Positions 37,396 to 48,243 of a DNA stretch of 64,000 nucleotides are shown here, piece after piece (position 1 is the first letter of the stretch; every line of letters starts with the position of its first letter). Where the stretch lies: NCBI GenBank assembly GCA_025618425.1, contig CM046851.1, positions 8,813,610 through 8,877,609 of the forward strand, read 5' to 3'. The position numbers were made by a program, and so were the translations under genes. The stretch is from Heliocidaris tuberculata. Taxonomy: Eukaryota; Echinodermata; Echinoidea; Camarodonta; Echinometridae. Below the pieces are notes generated by a model, which saw nothing but the letters and a program-made list of their open reading frames with translations, searched no databases and had not been told where the DNA came from.

Positions 37396-38714
37396 TAAGT
37401 ATTATCCAACTTTGGAACAAGTTTAATTTTAGAGGAAGGTTGAGTAGGAGAAATATCCATTTCCTCTTCTCCCTCAAGTGGTAAAATATCATACTTATTC
37501 TTAATTACCACTGAATCAGTCAATTTAGGTTTTAACACATTTATTTGTTTACTTTTCCCTTTGGTTGATTGTTTTTTAGCTTCTTGGTTATTAACAGAAG
37601 TGTTCCTAGTAGGAGGATCCCTTGACAGACTTCGACTTCGGCGCTGATCATCCTTAGTCTTAGTCTGACCCTTCTTCTGTTGATCTCGCTTTTGAATTTG
37701 AGGTTTAGGGCTCTCTGTATTTGTTGTTTGATTACTTACAAGAGCAACAGGGGAATCACGATCTAACCAAGTGAAAGTAGTTTGGGTAGTCGCTGTAGTT
37801 TTAGATTGTTTAGTCACTTTAGGTTGTTCGTTACTTACACCAATACCGTGTTTGGTCCTGTCCGCATACGTAGTACCTTGAACTTGCTGAGCCTTGTACA
37901 TTTTACGAGCTTCGGGGTAAGGTATGCCGTTCTCAGTTTTCAGCTCTTGGATTTTTTTTTCTTCTATCCATTTCGGACAAGCCCGGGAATTGGCAGGGTG
38001 ACTGCCATCGCAATTGACACATTTAGTTGGTCCCTGACAAGTAGCACCTGTATGACCCTCTTTGCCGCATTTCTCGCAACACTCAGATTTTTTGCAGAAG
38101 CTCCTAAAATGACCAAACTTTTGACAGTTAAAACACCGTATTGGATTGGGGATATAGATATCCACCTTGACCCGTAGGTACCCAACTTTGATAAAAGGTG
38201 GGATGGCGGTCCGACTGAAAGTTAGAAAAAGGGTATTGGTAGGTTTTTTCTCCCCATTTTGATTAATTGTCACTCTGTGAACTCCAGTAACTTGCTGGTC
38301 AGCAAGTTCATCAAGTATCTCTTCCTCACTACAATCACGAAGTTCTGGACACCGAACTACACCTCTACAAGAATTCAAGGTCTTATGAGGAGATATCTTA
38401 ACCGGGATATTGACGAATTTGTCAGCTTTAAGAAGGTTCTTAGCCTGACTAGCCCGGTCCACTTCAACCAAAATGTCACCTGATCTCAATCTCTTTACTG
38501 ACTTCACCGTTCCGGCCAAAAATTCCACTCCCTTGTTTATAGCAAATGGCGACAATTTCAGCGGCCTGTCAGGGTTGCTGCTCTGAATAACTAGGAAATG
38601 TGGGAAATTGTCCGATTCAACCTCGTCATCAGACTCAAATCTGCCTCGCTTGTTTGAATGTTTGTTTTGATTTGCCATACTATTCTTCTTAAATTCAGCA
38701 CCATTGCTCCCCAC
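37395..38714 (-). CDS. I-clade retrotransposon ORF1 (Gag-like, three zinc knuckles)
   Basis: 439 residues, apparently intact. The N-terminal half (~35-190) has alternating strands and helices that fit the RRM-like/PRE_C2HC folds of I and jockey ORF1 proteins. Three CCHC-type knuckles follow at 194-207 (CFNCQKFGHFRSFC), 213-226 (CEKCGKEGHTGATC) and 232-246 (CVNCDGSHPANSRAC, with altered spacing). The C-terminal third is Lys/Gln/Thr-rich and probably disordered. ORF1 proteins coat the element's RNA and act in target-site nucleoprotein assembly. Its TAA stop overlaps the ATG of ORF2 as TAATG. Confidence 0.9.
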   Translation of the reverse strand: MGSNGAEFKKNSMANQNKHSNKRGRFESDDEVESDNFPHFLVIQSSNPDRPLKLSPFAINKGVEFLAGTVKSVKRLRSGDILVEVDRASQAKNLLKADKFVNIPVKISPHKTLNSCRGVVRCPELRDCSEEEILDELADQQVTGVHRVTINQNGEKKPTNTLFLTFSRTAIPPFIKVGYLRVKVDIYIPNPIRCFNCQKFGHFRSFCKKSECCEKCGKEGHTGATCQGPTKCVNCDGSHPANSRACPKWIEEKKIQELKTENGIPYPEARKMYKAQQVQGTTYADRTKHGIGVSNEQPKVTKQSKTTATTQTTFTWLDRDSPVALVSNQTTNTESPKPQIQKRDQQKKGQTKTKDDQRRSRSLSRDPPTRNTSVNNQEAKKQSTKGKSKQINVLKPKLTDSVVIKNKYDILPLEGEEEMDISPTQPSSKIKLVPKLDNT

Positions 38715-39245
38715 CCACCATCGGAGCCCAACAAGGGGACGTCATATATATATAAGGATAATCACTTATACTGACGCCAGAGATACAGCAGCGCTATACT
38801 CAGAGCAGACCAAAATCCACCCTGATTGACCTGTTTAAGCAGTTGCCTTCTAAGATGCTACACCAAAATAAATTAAAAACAGTGTCAAAATATTCAAGTT
38901 CAAACTACTCAAGACCACATCACTCTAGACCAAACAAAGTAGAATCCAAAAATACACACCGAGAAACATCAGAAATAAATCAGCTAAAATAGCATCTTAG
39001 GGCTCAACACCACCAGCCGATTGATTTCAACCAGGCCTATAAAAACCTCCCGACTAGGTGAATCCAGGGCCAAAATGATGTGTTGCTTCAGGAGGACCGC
39101 AGTCACACCATCCACTCAATCATCAGGATCCCTTTCTCCACCAACACGAGTCGCAGTCCACGGCAAACAGACTGTCCCTTTTAGTCGCCTCTTACGACAT
39201 GCAGGGAATACAGCGGGTCTATTCTCTATTCCCCGAACCCGCAGG

Positions 39246-39890
39246 GGGTAGGATGGTAGTAGAGGGAGAATATGAGTAGAGGTAGGATGGCAGTAGAGGT
39301 AGGATGGTAGTGGAGGTATAATGGTAAGGTGGGACATGTTCAATGGTAGTAGAGGGAGAATGAAAGTAGGGATGGGAGGGTAGTAGAGGTAGGATGGTAG
39401 ATGATGTAGGCTAGTAGAGGTAGAATAGTAGTAGAAGACAAGAGGGTGGTAGTAGAGGGATAATGTAAGTAGTGGTAGGATTGTATTAGAGGTAGGTTGA
39501 TAACCGAGGTAGGATGGTAGTATGGGCATCGGTAATATGGTAGTAGTGGGGAATGAAAATAGAGGTAGGATTGTAGTAAATGTAGGATGGTAGTAGAGGT
39601 AGGATGTTATTAGATGCAGATTATTATTAGATGTAGATAATATCAGATGTAGAAAGGTAGTAGAGGTAGTATTATAGGAGAGGTTGTGTAATGGTAGAGA
39701 TGGAATGGGTGGAAAGGTAGGATGGTAGTAGAGGGTATTAGGAAATAGGGGTAGAATCGAAGGATAAGTAGAATTGTTGGTAAAGTGGAATGGTAGAAGT
39801 AAAATAACAGTGGAAGTAGAATGGTATTAGAAGCAGCAAAGAAGTAGAGTGGTTTAGAGGTAAAGTGGTAGAAGATGGAGCGGATATAAA
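39246..39890. repeat. 17-bp minisatellite, right block
   Basis: The GTAGGATGGTAGTAGAGG unit resumes directly after the I-clade element and decays over about 640 bp into loosely related GTAGAAT/GTAGTAG motifs, ending in a GA-rich run at 39894-39912. Together with the left block it shows that one array was split by the retrotransposon. Confidence 0.9.
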
Positions 39891-40753
39891 GAAAGAGAGA
39901 GAGAGGGAGAGGGACAAAGCACAACATACACTCCGAATTCAATACCAAAATACACACAACGCATTTCATCATTTCTTTATTAAAGATATAACCAGAGTAA
40001 TAAAGTACAAGTGGGGTTTAGAGTAGCTCTCGTGAATTACAATATTGATAATGATAATGCATTTGAAACACAAAATTATACAATTCATCAATTTTTACAG
40101 TTTTTGTGTTATTTCCAAAAGGATGACACGAAAACAGTTTCAAAATAAAGTTGATTCTGTTGCAAAATTTCAGGCTGACGAGTTTGCATGACTCCGAAAC
40201 ATGTACCATTCCTTAAAATGCTACGTTTTCTTTGTTTTTATTTGGAAAGTTTTTATGGTATATAACCAATCGATGCGTAATATGTTTAATTATCATGCAT
40301 TTCTTCTGTTAGAAAGGTTACAACTATTGTATCTTTTCAAACTGTGCTTTTAAAGTATTGAAAACAAAGCTATAAATTTCAGTGTATAACATCAAGTGCA
40401 TAATATATGCACTAAAATTTTACCATTGTAATTAAAAAGAATATTTATTTTTAAGATTGCACACTGAGATATGAAGAATGGTACCTGACATCTACATTAG
40501 TGGATGTGAAAAGGATACTGGTTTTCTCTTTGTCATCAAGCACCAGTCAAATGAGTGCCTTATTAGCACAGAAATTAATGTACAGGTGGCAAGTGTGGTA
40601 GAATTGAATAAATAACTGTACTATCATACAACAGTACAGACTATGGATGACTGATGGACAAAATAATGAAGTATCATGATATTCTATGATTGACTGATGG
40701 ACAAAAACTGTATCCTAATGCTCTATAGTTCAATTATCCATGAACTTTTTATT

Positions 40754-40991
40754 GAATAGACCGGTTTACTAAGTTATTCAAATTTATGGATGTTTCTTTC
40801 CGGAGGACCTAGTGACCAGGTATTCCACCAACCTGTTATTAATAAATGGACTACAATACTAGGAATCCAGTTTGCATACATTACTTGTTGCTATGTCGGG
40901 CAAGCATCGGGCAAGCTTTCAGGTTGTCAAGAACAACCTTTGTTTAAAAAGCATGCATAAAATTTGAATATGTTAGTAAACCGGCCTATTC
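40754..40991. mobile_element. MITE with ~30-bp inverted repeats
   Basis: Left end GAATAGACCGGTTTACTAAG and right end TTAGTAAACCGGCCTATTC are near-perfect inverses that extend inward over about 30 bp (including ATTCAAATTT). The interior includes GTCGGGCAAGCATCGGGC, similar to a motif at about 51850. No clear target duplication. Confidence 0.6.
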
Positions 40992-41204
40992 TCAAGGCAG
41001 TTCTAATAAAGATTAATTTTAATGACAAGAGAACAGGTTGCTGTTTTTGAGGGAGAAGAGGATTTTATTTTGTTGATAAACATATCATTTTATATACATA
41101 AAGTAGTAGAAGGGAGTTTGGGGTGGGGTATTTGTTTCTCGTGTATATCTTTATGATCTTGCACCTCCCTATACTGTAAAGCCAGTAAATTGGGGATGGC
41201 CTCC

Positions 41205-41405
41205 TCCACTTAAGCATACCGTCGATAATGGAGGAGCTGCACTTCTTATGTGGCTCTTGGCTCCTCCATGTGTATACCATGTATACAGGGGAGGGGCGGA
41301 AATATGGATTGGGCACTCTGTTGCACCCTTCCCTTTGGTATACCGTAAAACTGATAGAGGAGGAGCTGCACTGCTTATAATGTGCCTCTTGGCTCCTCCT
41401 TTTGT
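41205..41405. repeat. Two copies of a GGAGGAGC...GCTCCTCC hairpin unit
   Basis: Units at about 41229-41272 and 41357-41400 share the sequence GGAGGAGCTGCACT and the motif CTCTTGGCTCCTCC. Each unit can fold through the 8-bp inverted pair GGAGGAGC/GCTCCTCC. The ~128-bp offset suggests a local duplication. Confidence 0.6.
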
Positions 41406-44400
41406 CGTTTACATGTTATGCATATACATTGGTATACTGGGGAGGGGAGAGCAGCTTCGTAGCATGTTGTCGGTGAATAATATGGCCCATATCGTCATTC
41501 GTCCCATGCTGACTAGGGTGGGGGTATCCCCAACCCTCTTTTTCCAATCCCCTTACACTGAGCTTAAACGGGAGGGGCACTTTTTATCTCCTTCATAGAG
41601 ACCCTCCCCACTCCCTTCAGTAGGGTCCTGAAAGTTCTTGGAATTATTTTACCAAGGCTTCCCTTTCCCTCCTACACGAACCTACTCCCTATGAATGCCA
41701 GAAGAAAAATGCAAATGCAAATTGGACACTTGCAGTTTTCTGGAAATAGTCAATACTTCAGCCTAGTGGGCTGAATAAATGTGTTGCGTTCCTAGGCGGA
41801 ATGTTAATGATACTAAACTTGCCACCTGCAGTGCAAAAAATTAAAATAAAGAAAAAGTGCAGGTATTTTAATGCTAAACCATCCACTGTATAATACTCTA
41901 TGGATATCTCTATCCTACAAGTGCAAAACACTACTTTACTAAAAATGAGCAGAGAACAGGCTACGTTGCCTGACTGCACAAAGCTGGTATAATCCACTAA
42001 AAATGTACCTTGTGTACTGTTATCTGACTTGTCAAGTAAACACTAAGGACATACACAAAATTATGAATAGTGACAATAGTCGTTAAAGACATTTCTGGGT
42101 ATATTACCCTATCCTGCATAACAATATGCTATAGTCTTTCAAAACAAACATCTTGGTAGAAAAATGTCTACCAATACAACACTCTACCTTGTATACAGTG
42201 GATGGCACTATACCAGACATTCATTCTTTTAACCAGAGATTCTAGACAGCTTCTGAACAATATTATGATCATGTGTAAAAAATACCATTTGATCACCGTG
42301 CGATTCTAGCATTGGTGGAGAGGGGTGTCGATCAATCTTTAAAGAATTTATGATTTTTTTTAATTTTTTTTTTGTTGTTGCGGGGGGGGGGGGGCGAGCA
42401 AACACATATGTCTCATACGTTAATAGTGTATTTTTTAAAGGGAAGGGGGTTAGTTGCTCCTCCCCATATCCCCACCCAGAACATTTGGTGGAGTATAATA
42501 TTAATTTCCATATTAATTGGATGATTATAGCATAAATGCATTTACATACCGCAGACTCACCCTAAACAGTGAGAAGCAGACTGAAATTTCTTTACAAATA
42601 TCCTCACTGAAAAATAAAACCATATGGTTAAAAGAATGAATGCAGCTTTAAGGTATAGCTACACTTGTGAAAGTTCCTAACTCACCAGTGGTTTAGTGAT
42701 GTACCTACACCCACCCAAGCAAAGTAGCAAGCAAGCGTGAGCTACTTGGCTCCAGGACTACTATATACAGCCTCCCTACTCAACTTAGGGCTCCCGGATC
42801 TGGAGAATAGAGAGACCTAAAGCGAGAGTTTTACCATGTTTACAAACAAATAACACACTTATGATTTGGGAATGTCTGCTAACAATGGTCATGGTACAAA
42901 AGTATTACTACACTTTTATCTGTGCCTATCACACATTTACTATGCAATCATCCCTCTTTTATATCATAAACAAATGGTGTATAAAATAAATAAATATATT
43001 TAATACAGAACTTTATAACATGCAGGAGTATTCTCAGAAAGTTTGCCAAAAAAATGATGCTGTAAAGTTACAACAGCATCAAAAGTATATTATATACATT
43101 GTAATGCAACCATTAATGTAAGCATATTGATAAAGAAACTATTTGATCATGAAAATACATACAGCAAAATATGATCATAATTATGATAGCAAAGTATAGC
43201 AATACACCATAATACACAACCTTCACGTACGATATCAATATCAAATCCAAGCGACTTGTATGGAAATGCATAAAAATTATATCTTAGAAACAATTAAAAG
43301 TGTTTCATGTGAAAACATTCATTCGGGTTAAAGTGAAACAGTTTACGTTCCTTTTGTAAAATTGATCTCAGTTCTTTTTAAAAATATTTGTTACAGCAAT
43401 TCTGTTTTAAATGTTTCAGCTGACAAAATTCAGTCAAGTTGACTATTTCCCACTTGCAATTTAACTTCTTGTGGTAGTAGCCACGGTAGTTCTTTTGTTC
43501 TTTTAATCATGATTTTTAAACAGGTAGAAGAGATTGCAGCATGACATAATAATGCACAAAGTAATTTGTTCGAATTTTTAAAAGATATGGAACAACTTTA
43601 TTAACGCTTTCACGTCTGGAAATGAAAACAAAACCTGTTGATACAAAAGGGAGTATTGCCCCCACGTCTGAGTTTGTACACCCTATTGCATATTATTCAA
43701 TACATTAATTTACATAATATGCACGTCTGCAATATGCAAACTTAACTTACAAAAAAAAAAAAAAAACAATATTGAATTTATTTTTGTGTGCATTTCTAAC
43801 AAACGGCATTTTGTCATGTACGATTCCTCTATTATATGGCAAGTCATTAATGATTGAGTAAAAAATTCCATCTCGGGCCCAGAGATGGAATTTTAATCTC
43901 GGACTAACCTTAATAAATTTTTATGTACTATTTATCTTTGCTTCAATATTGCAAGTGGGTTACATATCAATAGTATGTGATCAATAAATGACCAATTTGG
44001 GTGACAATTTAACAATGACGATATCGAATAATTAGAGGCGCTAAAAACGAAAGGATCACAGCGCTTGCAAAATCGCAGATTTTAAGAAAAAACACAGATT
44101 AAAAAAAATAATAAGTAGAGTACATATGTAATTACATGTAAGTTTGACTTTCCCAACACAAGCTTTGCTTTCCGGGTTTTCGTCTCCTTCTATTTTCTTA
44201 ATTTACTGTATTGTACTCTATATGTTCACCACATTGTTACACATGTATTCTTTGTTTACCACATTGTACAAATGAGAAGGAAATTGTTAAATTTCAATTT
44301 CAAATACAATTTCATGTTTTGATTAAAGTGGAATTACACAAACATCAACACAAATTAATGATCAGTGAAATTGTACATTGACTTCAGATTTGATTATCAA

Positions 44401-44509
44401 AGAATGCTATTCATAGCATTTCTATTCCTATATAGATACGATTGCTTGGAATTAATCGTCCTCAACAGGGGCTGTGTCAACGGATTTCTAAAAGTCCCTG
44501 ATATCATAT

Positions 44510-44730
44510 ACACTCTTAAAATAACTGGGCAAAAAAATGCCCAACTTTTAACCAACACTGGGCAACATACTGTCCACACAACTATTGGTTAAAATCTGCC
44601 CAACTGATGTTGAGTTGTTACACAAATTGGTTGATTCATTATGAGATTAGGGCAAGAATTACACAACGTTGGGCCATACTTAACCAACCTTCAAGTTCCC
44701 AACTAAATTTACCCAACCTTTTAAGAGTGT
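44510..44730. mobile_element. MITE with ACACTCTTAAAA ends
   Basis: The left end ACACTCTTAAAATAACTGGGC is mirrored by CCCAACCTTTTAAGAGTGT at the right. The interior repeats GCCCAAC/GTTGGGC motifs in both directions. Flanks are TAT/ATA, so the duplication is not certain. The ends resemble a widespread animal MITE type beginning ACACTCT, superfamily unassigned. Confidence 0.65.
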
Positions 44731-45639
44731 ATATATATATATCTTTTTTTCTTCTTCTTCTTCTTTCTTTCTTTTTCTTTGTTCTTTTTTTTTTGTTGTT
44801 CTTTTTTCTCTTTTTTTCTTTTTTTTCTTTTCTTTTCTTTTTCTTGGGGGGGGGGGGGAGCATGTCTGACAAAGCATAGCTGGGCAATCGCTTCTCAATC
44901 CCTCCCCCCCCCCCCCCCCGTATAACGCCGCATGTCATCCTTAAATGGTATAACAAGCTGGATCGTATTCAACTCATAATGGTTGGATGCCGACGCAAAA
45001 GGATCTTTCAATTCAATTTCCTAATGAATGGGTAGAAACTTCGGTATCAAGACTTATCTAAATTTTGAATGAAAATAAAAAGTCTCTATGGAAGGCATTT
45101 CAATATAAAGTAAGGTATCGGTAAAGAAAGAAAAAGGATTTGCTTATCACTAGAATGAAATTCATAGTTTGTTAACACTTTGACATATGTTTTGAGATAC
45201 CTATAAATATGAAGTGTATTTTTTAGCATTTTCCTACCATTAATGTCTAAAAGGAAAAATGGACTAGTAATACTAATAATGAATGATAAAAGAAGGTGTC
45301 CTATCTTATGTCTGTAAAGGCTGAAAAAGAACAGAGAAAGATTGAAACTTTGGTGTCAATACATCTATCGAAAGTTTGGACGGAAAAAAGGGTATTTATG
45401 GAAAGTATTTACAAGTAAAATAAGGTTATGATAAATATTTTATCATTCTTATCGATAGGATCGATAGGATCGATAGGAAGAGGGTCAACAATCAAGTATA
45501 CACAACTCAAAAATGCAAAATTATTTGATAATTCATAGATAGTTGTGGTCAGAAATGACCTCGGCGTAACGTTAAAAAACAAACCCCCAAAAGCCCACCT
45601 GATTGGGCATACTGTACATCCACTTTAAAAAAATAGATC
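44731..45639. other. Non-coding spacer with pyrimidine and G/C tracts
   Basis: Begins with a ~110-bp TTC/TTTC-rich tract (44740-44845), a G-run at 44847-44858 and a C-run at 44903-44919. A triple ATCGATAGG repeat is at about 45453-45479. The long Lys/Arg-rich minus frames here come from the pyrimidine tract and are not genes. Confidence 0.6.
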
Positions 45640-46656
45640 TGTTGTCATGGAATCCAGAAACCTATCAGCCCTAGGAAGAAAAAAAAGAAAGAAAAAAAAA
45701 ACAAAAGAACTGCCATGACATATAAAAAATTAAACAATATCTCTTGTGTCATGGCATCCATTTCAAACCTACGCTAAACCCGACAAAATAAAAGAAAGAA
45801 AGAAAGGAAAGAAGAAAAAAAGAAAGAAAGAAAAGGAAAGAAAGAAAGAAGGAAAGAAAGAAAAGTACCAGACTGGGCGTGCCGTTCACCCACAGTTTAA
45901 GGGCTAGTGCCCGGTAGGCTCATCATTCACAGGTCACCATCTCCCAGCCAGGCATTAACTAAACTTAACACTATGACATTAAAAATTAATTCATGACATC
46001 TGTTAATTGCCATGGAATCTAGTAAAACATCCAGAGACCTTTCAGCCATGACATATCAAAAATAAAACAATCTCTCTTGTGTCATGGCATCTATTTCAAA
46101 CCTACGCTAAAGCCTATAAAATAAAAGAAAGAAAGGAAAGGAAGAAAGGAAGTAAGAAAAGTACGGAAAGTACCAGACTGGGCGTGCCGTTCACCTACAT
46201 GCAGTTTAAGGACTAGTGCCCCGTAGACTCATCTTTCACAGGTCACCATCTCCCAGCCAGGCATTCACTAAACTTAACTTAACACTATGACATTACAAAA
46301 TTAATACATGACATCTGTTAATTATGATGGAATCTAGTAAAAACATGTCCTAAGCCTCACCTCACTAAACGAAAAAAAAAAAACAACAACAAAACATTTA
46401 ACTCGGCCTAAAAAAAAACATACCCGCAAACCCCCACCCGTCATTGGGTATAACGTACATCCACCTAAAAAAATTGATCTGTGTCATGAAATCCAGAGAC
46501 CTATATATTAGGCCTACGAAAAAAACAAACCTGCCATGACATAAAAAAACAAACAACATAACCTCTCGTGTCGTGGAATCCATTTGAAACCTACAAATTG
46601 AAAGAAAGAAAGAAAGGAAAGTACCAGACTGGGCGTGCCGTTCACCCACAGTTTAA

Positions 46657-47129
46657 AGTGATTGATTAACTTTGTGAAAAATTGTAAAATCAGCTCAAAT
46701 GCCAGTGAATTGTGTGCAGTCCTCTAACTACATATATAATTAAGGATATTTGAAAGTAAAATGGAACCCGTTTACTATCCTAAAAAAGAGAAAATCGCGT
46801 TCAATTGCTAGCGCAAGTCGCTCGGCTTCTTCGCTGCGCTGCAGTCACAAAAACCAAGCACCAACGCTTGGCGATTTCAGAGCGGGTTTCCAGCCCGTAC
46901 GGTATTCTGTGATAGAGCGAGGTATGCCAACCGTAAGAGTTCTTTAGGGTTCGGTGGTACTCTATCCCGTCATCAATGTTCAATCGTAAATATCTTGATA
47001 TATAAACGACCGATCAGCTTATAAAACTCAGGTGATTCCTGTCTGAGCTAAAGGTTTGCAATTATGATTACAGCATTAGCTGGAACAGTGATTTTTTTTT
47101 TCAATCTTGGGCAAAGTTAATCAATGCCT
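46657..47129. mobile_element. 473-bp TTAA-flanked MITE inside the tandem array
   Basis: The ends AGTGATTGATTAACTTTG and CAAAGTTAATCAATGCCT are inverse over 18 bp with two mismatches. TTAA lies on both sides (46653-46656 and 47130-47133). Sister array units read CAGTTTAAGGGCTAG without the insert, so the empty site and the duplicated TTAA are directly visible. There is no transposase. A piggyBac/Kolobok-type origin is inferred from the TTAA target. Confidence 0.85.
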
Positions 47130-47466
47130 TTAAGGGCTAGTGCCCCGTAGGCTCATCATTCACAGGTCACCATCTCCCAGCCAGGCATTAACTTAACACA
47201 ATGATAATTATAAAATTAATACATGACATATGTTGCTATGGAACTTAGTGAAACATGTGCTAAGCCTCACCTCACCGAAAAGGGGAAAAAAGCAGTAACT
47301 GGGCGTTATGTTCTAAAAACAAACCCCAAAACCTCCACCTCATTGGGCATATTGTACATCCAAATTAAAAAATAGATCTGTTGTCATGGAATCCAGAAAC
47401 CTATCAGCCCTAGGAAAAAAAAAAAAAAAAAACAACATCAAAAGAACTGCCATGACATATAAAAAA

Positions 47467-48243
47467 CAAGTGAATGAGGCGGGGACATAAATTACGCATT
47501 GCGTAATAAATGTCCCCGCCGGAAGTGCAGATCTGTGGAAATTAACTAGCCTGAACCTTAAAACTTCAGTGAAAAACTTTAGTGAATAAAATAATAATGT
47601 TACTGCATGCAAAAGAAGAGAATACCAACAATGCATGTATACAACTGAAATATAAAACATGAAAACATTATGAACCTTCAGCCATTTTGAATAAATTTGC
47701 ATAAATTTGCATGAATAATGAATTTCAAAATTCTGTGTAGAAGTTTGGAAGCCCCCACCCAGCCCTATCAGATAAAACAATCGGAATCAAAATCCGATGT
47801 GAAATAGAGGAGAAGTAGCATTTTTCGTCAATTTTGAATAAATTTGCATAAATTTGCATAATTAATGAATTTCAAAATTCTGTGTAGAAGTTTGGAAGCC
47901 CCCACCCAGCCCTATCAGATAAAACAATCGGAATCAAAATCCGATGTGAAATAGAGGAGAAGTAGCATTTTTCGTCAATTTTGAATAAATTTGCATAAAT
48001 TTGCATAATTAATGAATTTCAAAATTCTGTGTAGAAGTTTGGAAGCCCCCACCCAGCCCTATCAGATAAAACAATCAGAATCAAAATCGGCCAAGAAATG
48101 ACGGAGAAGTAGCATTTTCTAACACTTGAGCACACACAGACAGACGGACGCACGGACGGACGGACGGACGGACGGACGGACACACGCACACACGAACGGA
48201 GCCCGTTTCATAGTCCCCTCGCGAACTTCGTTCGGCGGGGACA
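47467..48243 (-). mobile_element. Helentron-like non-autonomous element, copy 2 (three 147-bp repeats)
   Basis: Same architecture as the copy at 420-1757 with three instead of seven 147-bp units (47689, 47836, 47983). On the minus strand the 3' end carries a 43-bp near-palindrome (47478-47520: arms GGCGGGGACAT...ACGCA, two mismatches) lying 11 nt from the terminus CTCATTCACTTG. The 5' terminus repeats TGTCCCCGCCG, giving subterminal inverted repeats. A sister unit at about 45718-45740 shows the empty site ACATATAAAAAATTAAAC, so insertion was between Ts on this strand with no long duplication. These traits match Helentron-derived elements. No Rep-helicase is present. Confidence 0.7.

Larger units (their letters stand above)
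33326..39245 (-). mobile_element. I-clade non-LTR retrotransposon inserted in the minisatellite
   Basis: A near-complete minus-strand element. Its 5' end at about 39245 is a GC-rich tag (CCTGCGGGTTCGGGG, then a segment including GTCGTAAGAGGCGACTAAAA). A ~530-bp 5'UTR, ORF1, ORF2 and a ~365-bp 3'UTR ending in a short ATCAATCAATC repeat at about 33326 follow. Minisatellite units abut both ends, so it landed inside the array. RNase H in ORF2 and CCHC knuckles in ORF1 mark the I superfamily (I/Nimb-type); the exact clade needs a tree. Only one frame disruption is visible. Confidence 0.88.
39891..44500. other. Non-coding stretch
   Basis: About 4.6 kb without a supported exon or long open frame. 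It contains one MITE (40754-40991), a duplicated hairpin (41205-41405), T and G runs near 42355-42395 and an A-run at 43750. The rest is AT-rich with no structure I can name. Confidence 0.6.

Noticed and set aside
33690..39245. Endogenous retrovirus or LTR element
   Set aside because: No LTRs, protease or integrase. Endonuclease plus RT plus RNase H with zinc-knuckle ORF1 is the I-type non-LTR layout.
44639..44956. Lys/Arg-rich 105-residue minus frame
   Set aside because: Product of a TTC-rich pyrimidine tract next to a MITE.
47340..47780. 146-residue minus frame similar to a frame at 374-562
   Set aside because: Similarity arises because both lie in copies of the Helentron-like element end. 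No start or domain supports coding.
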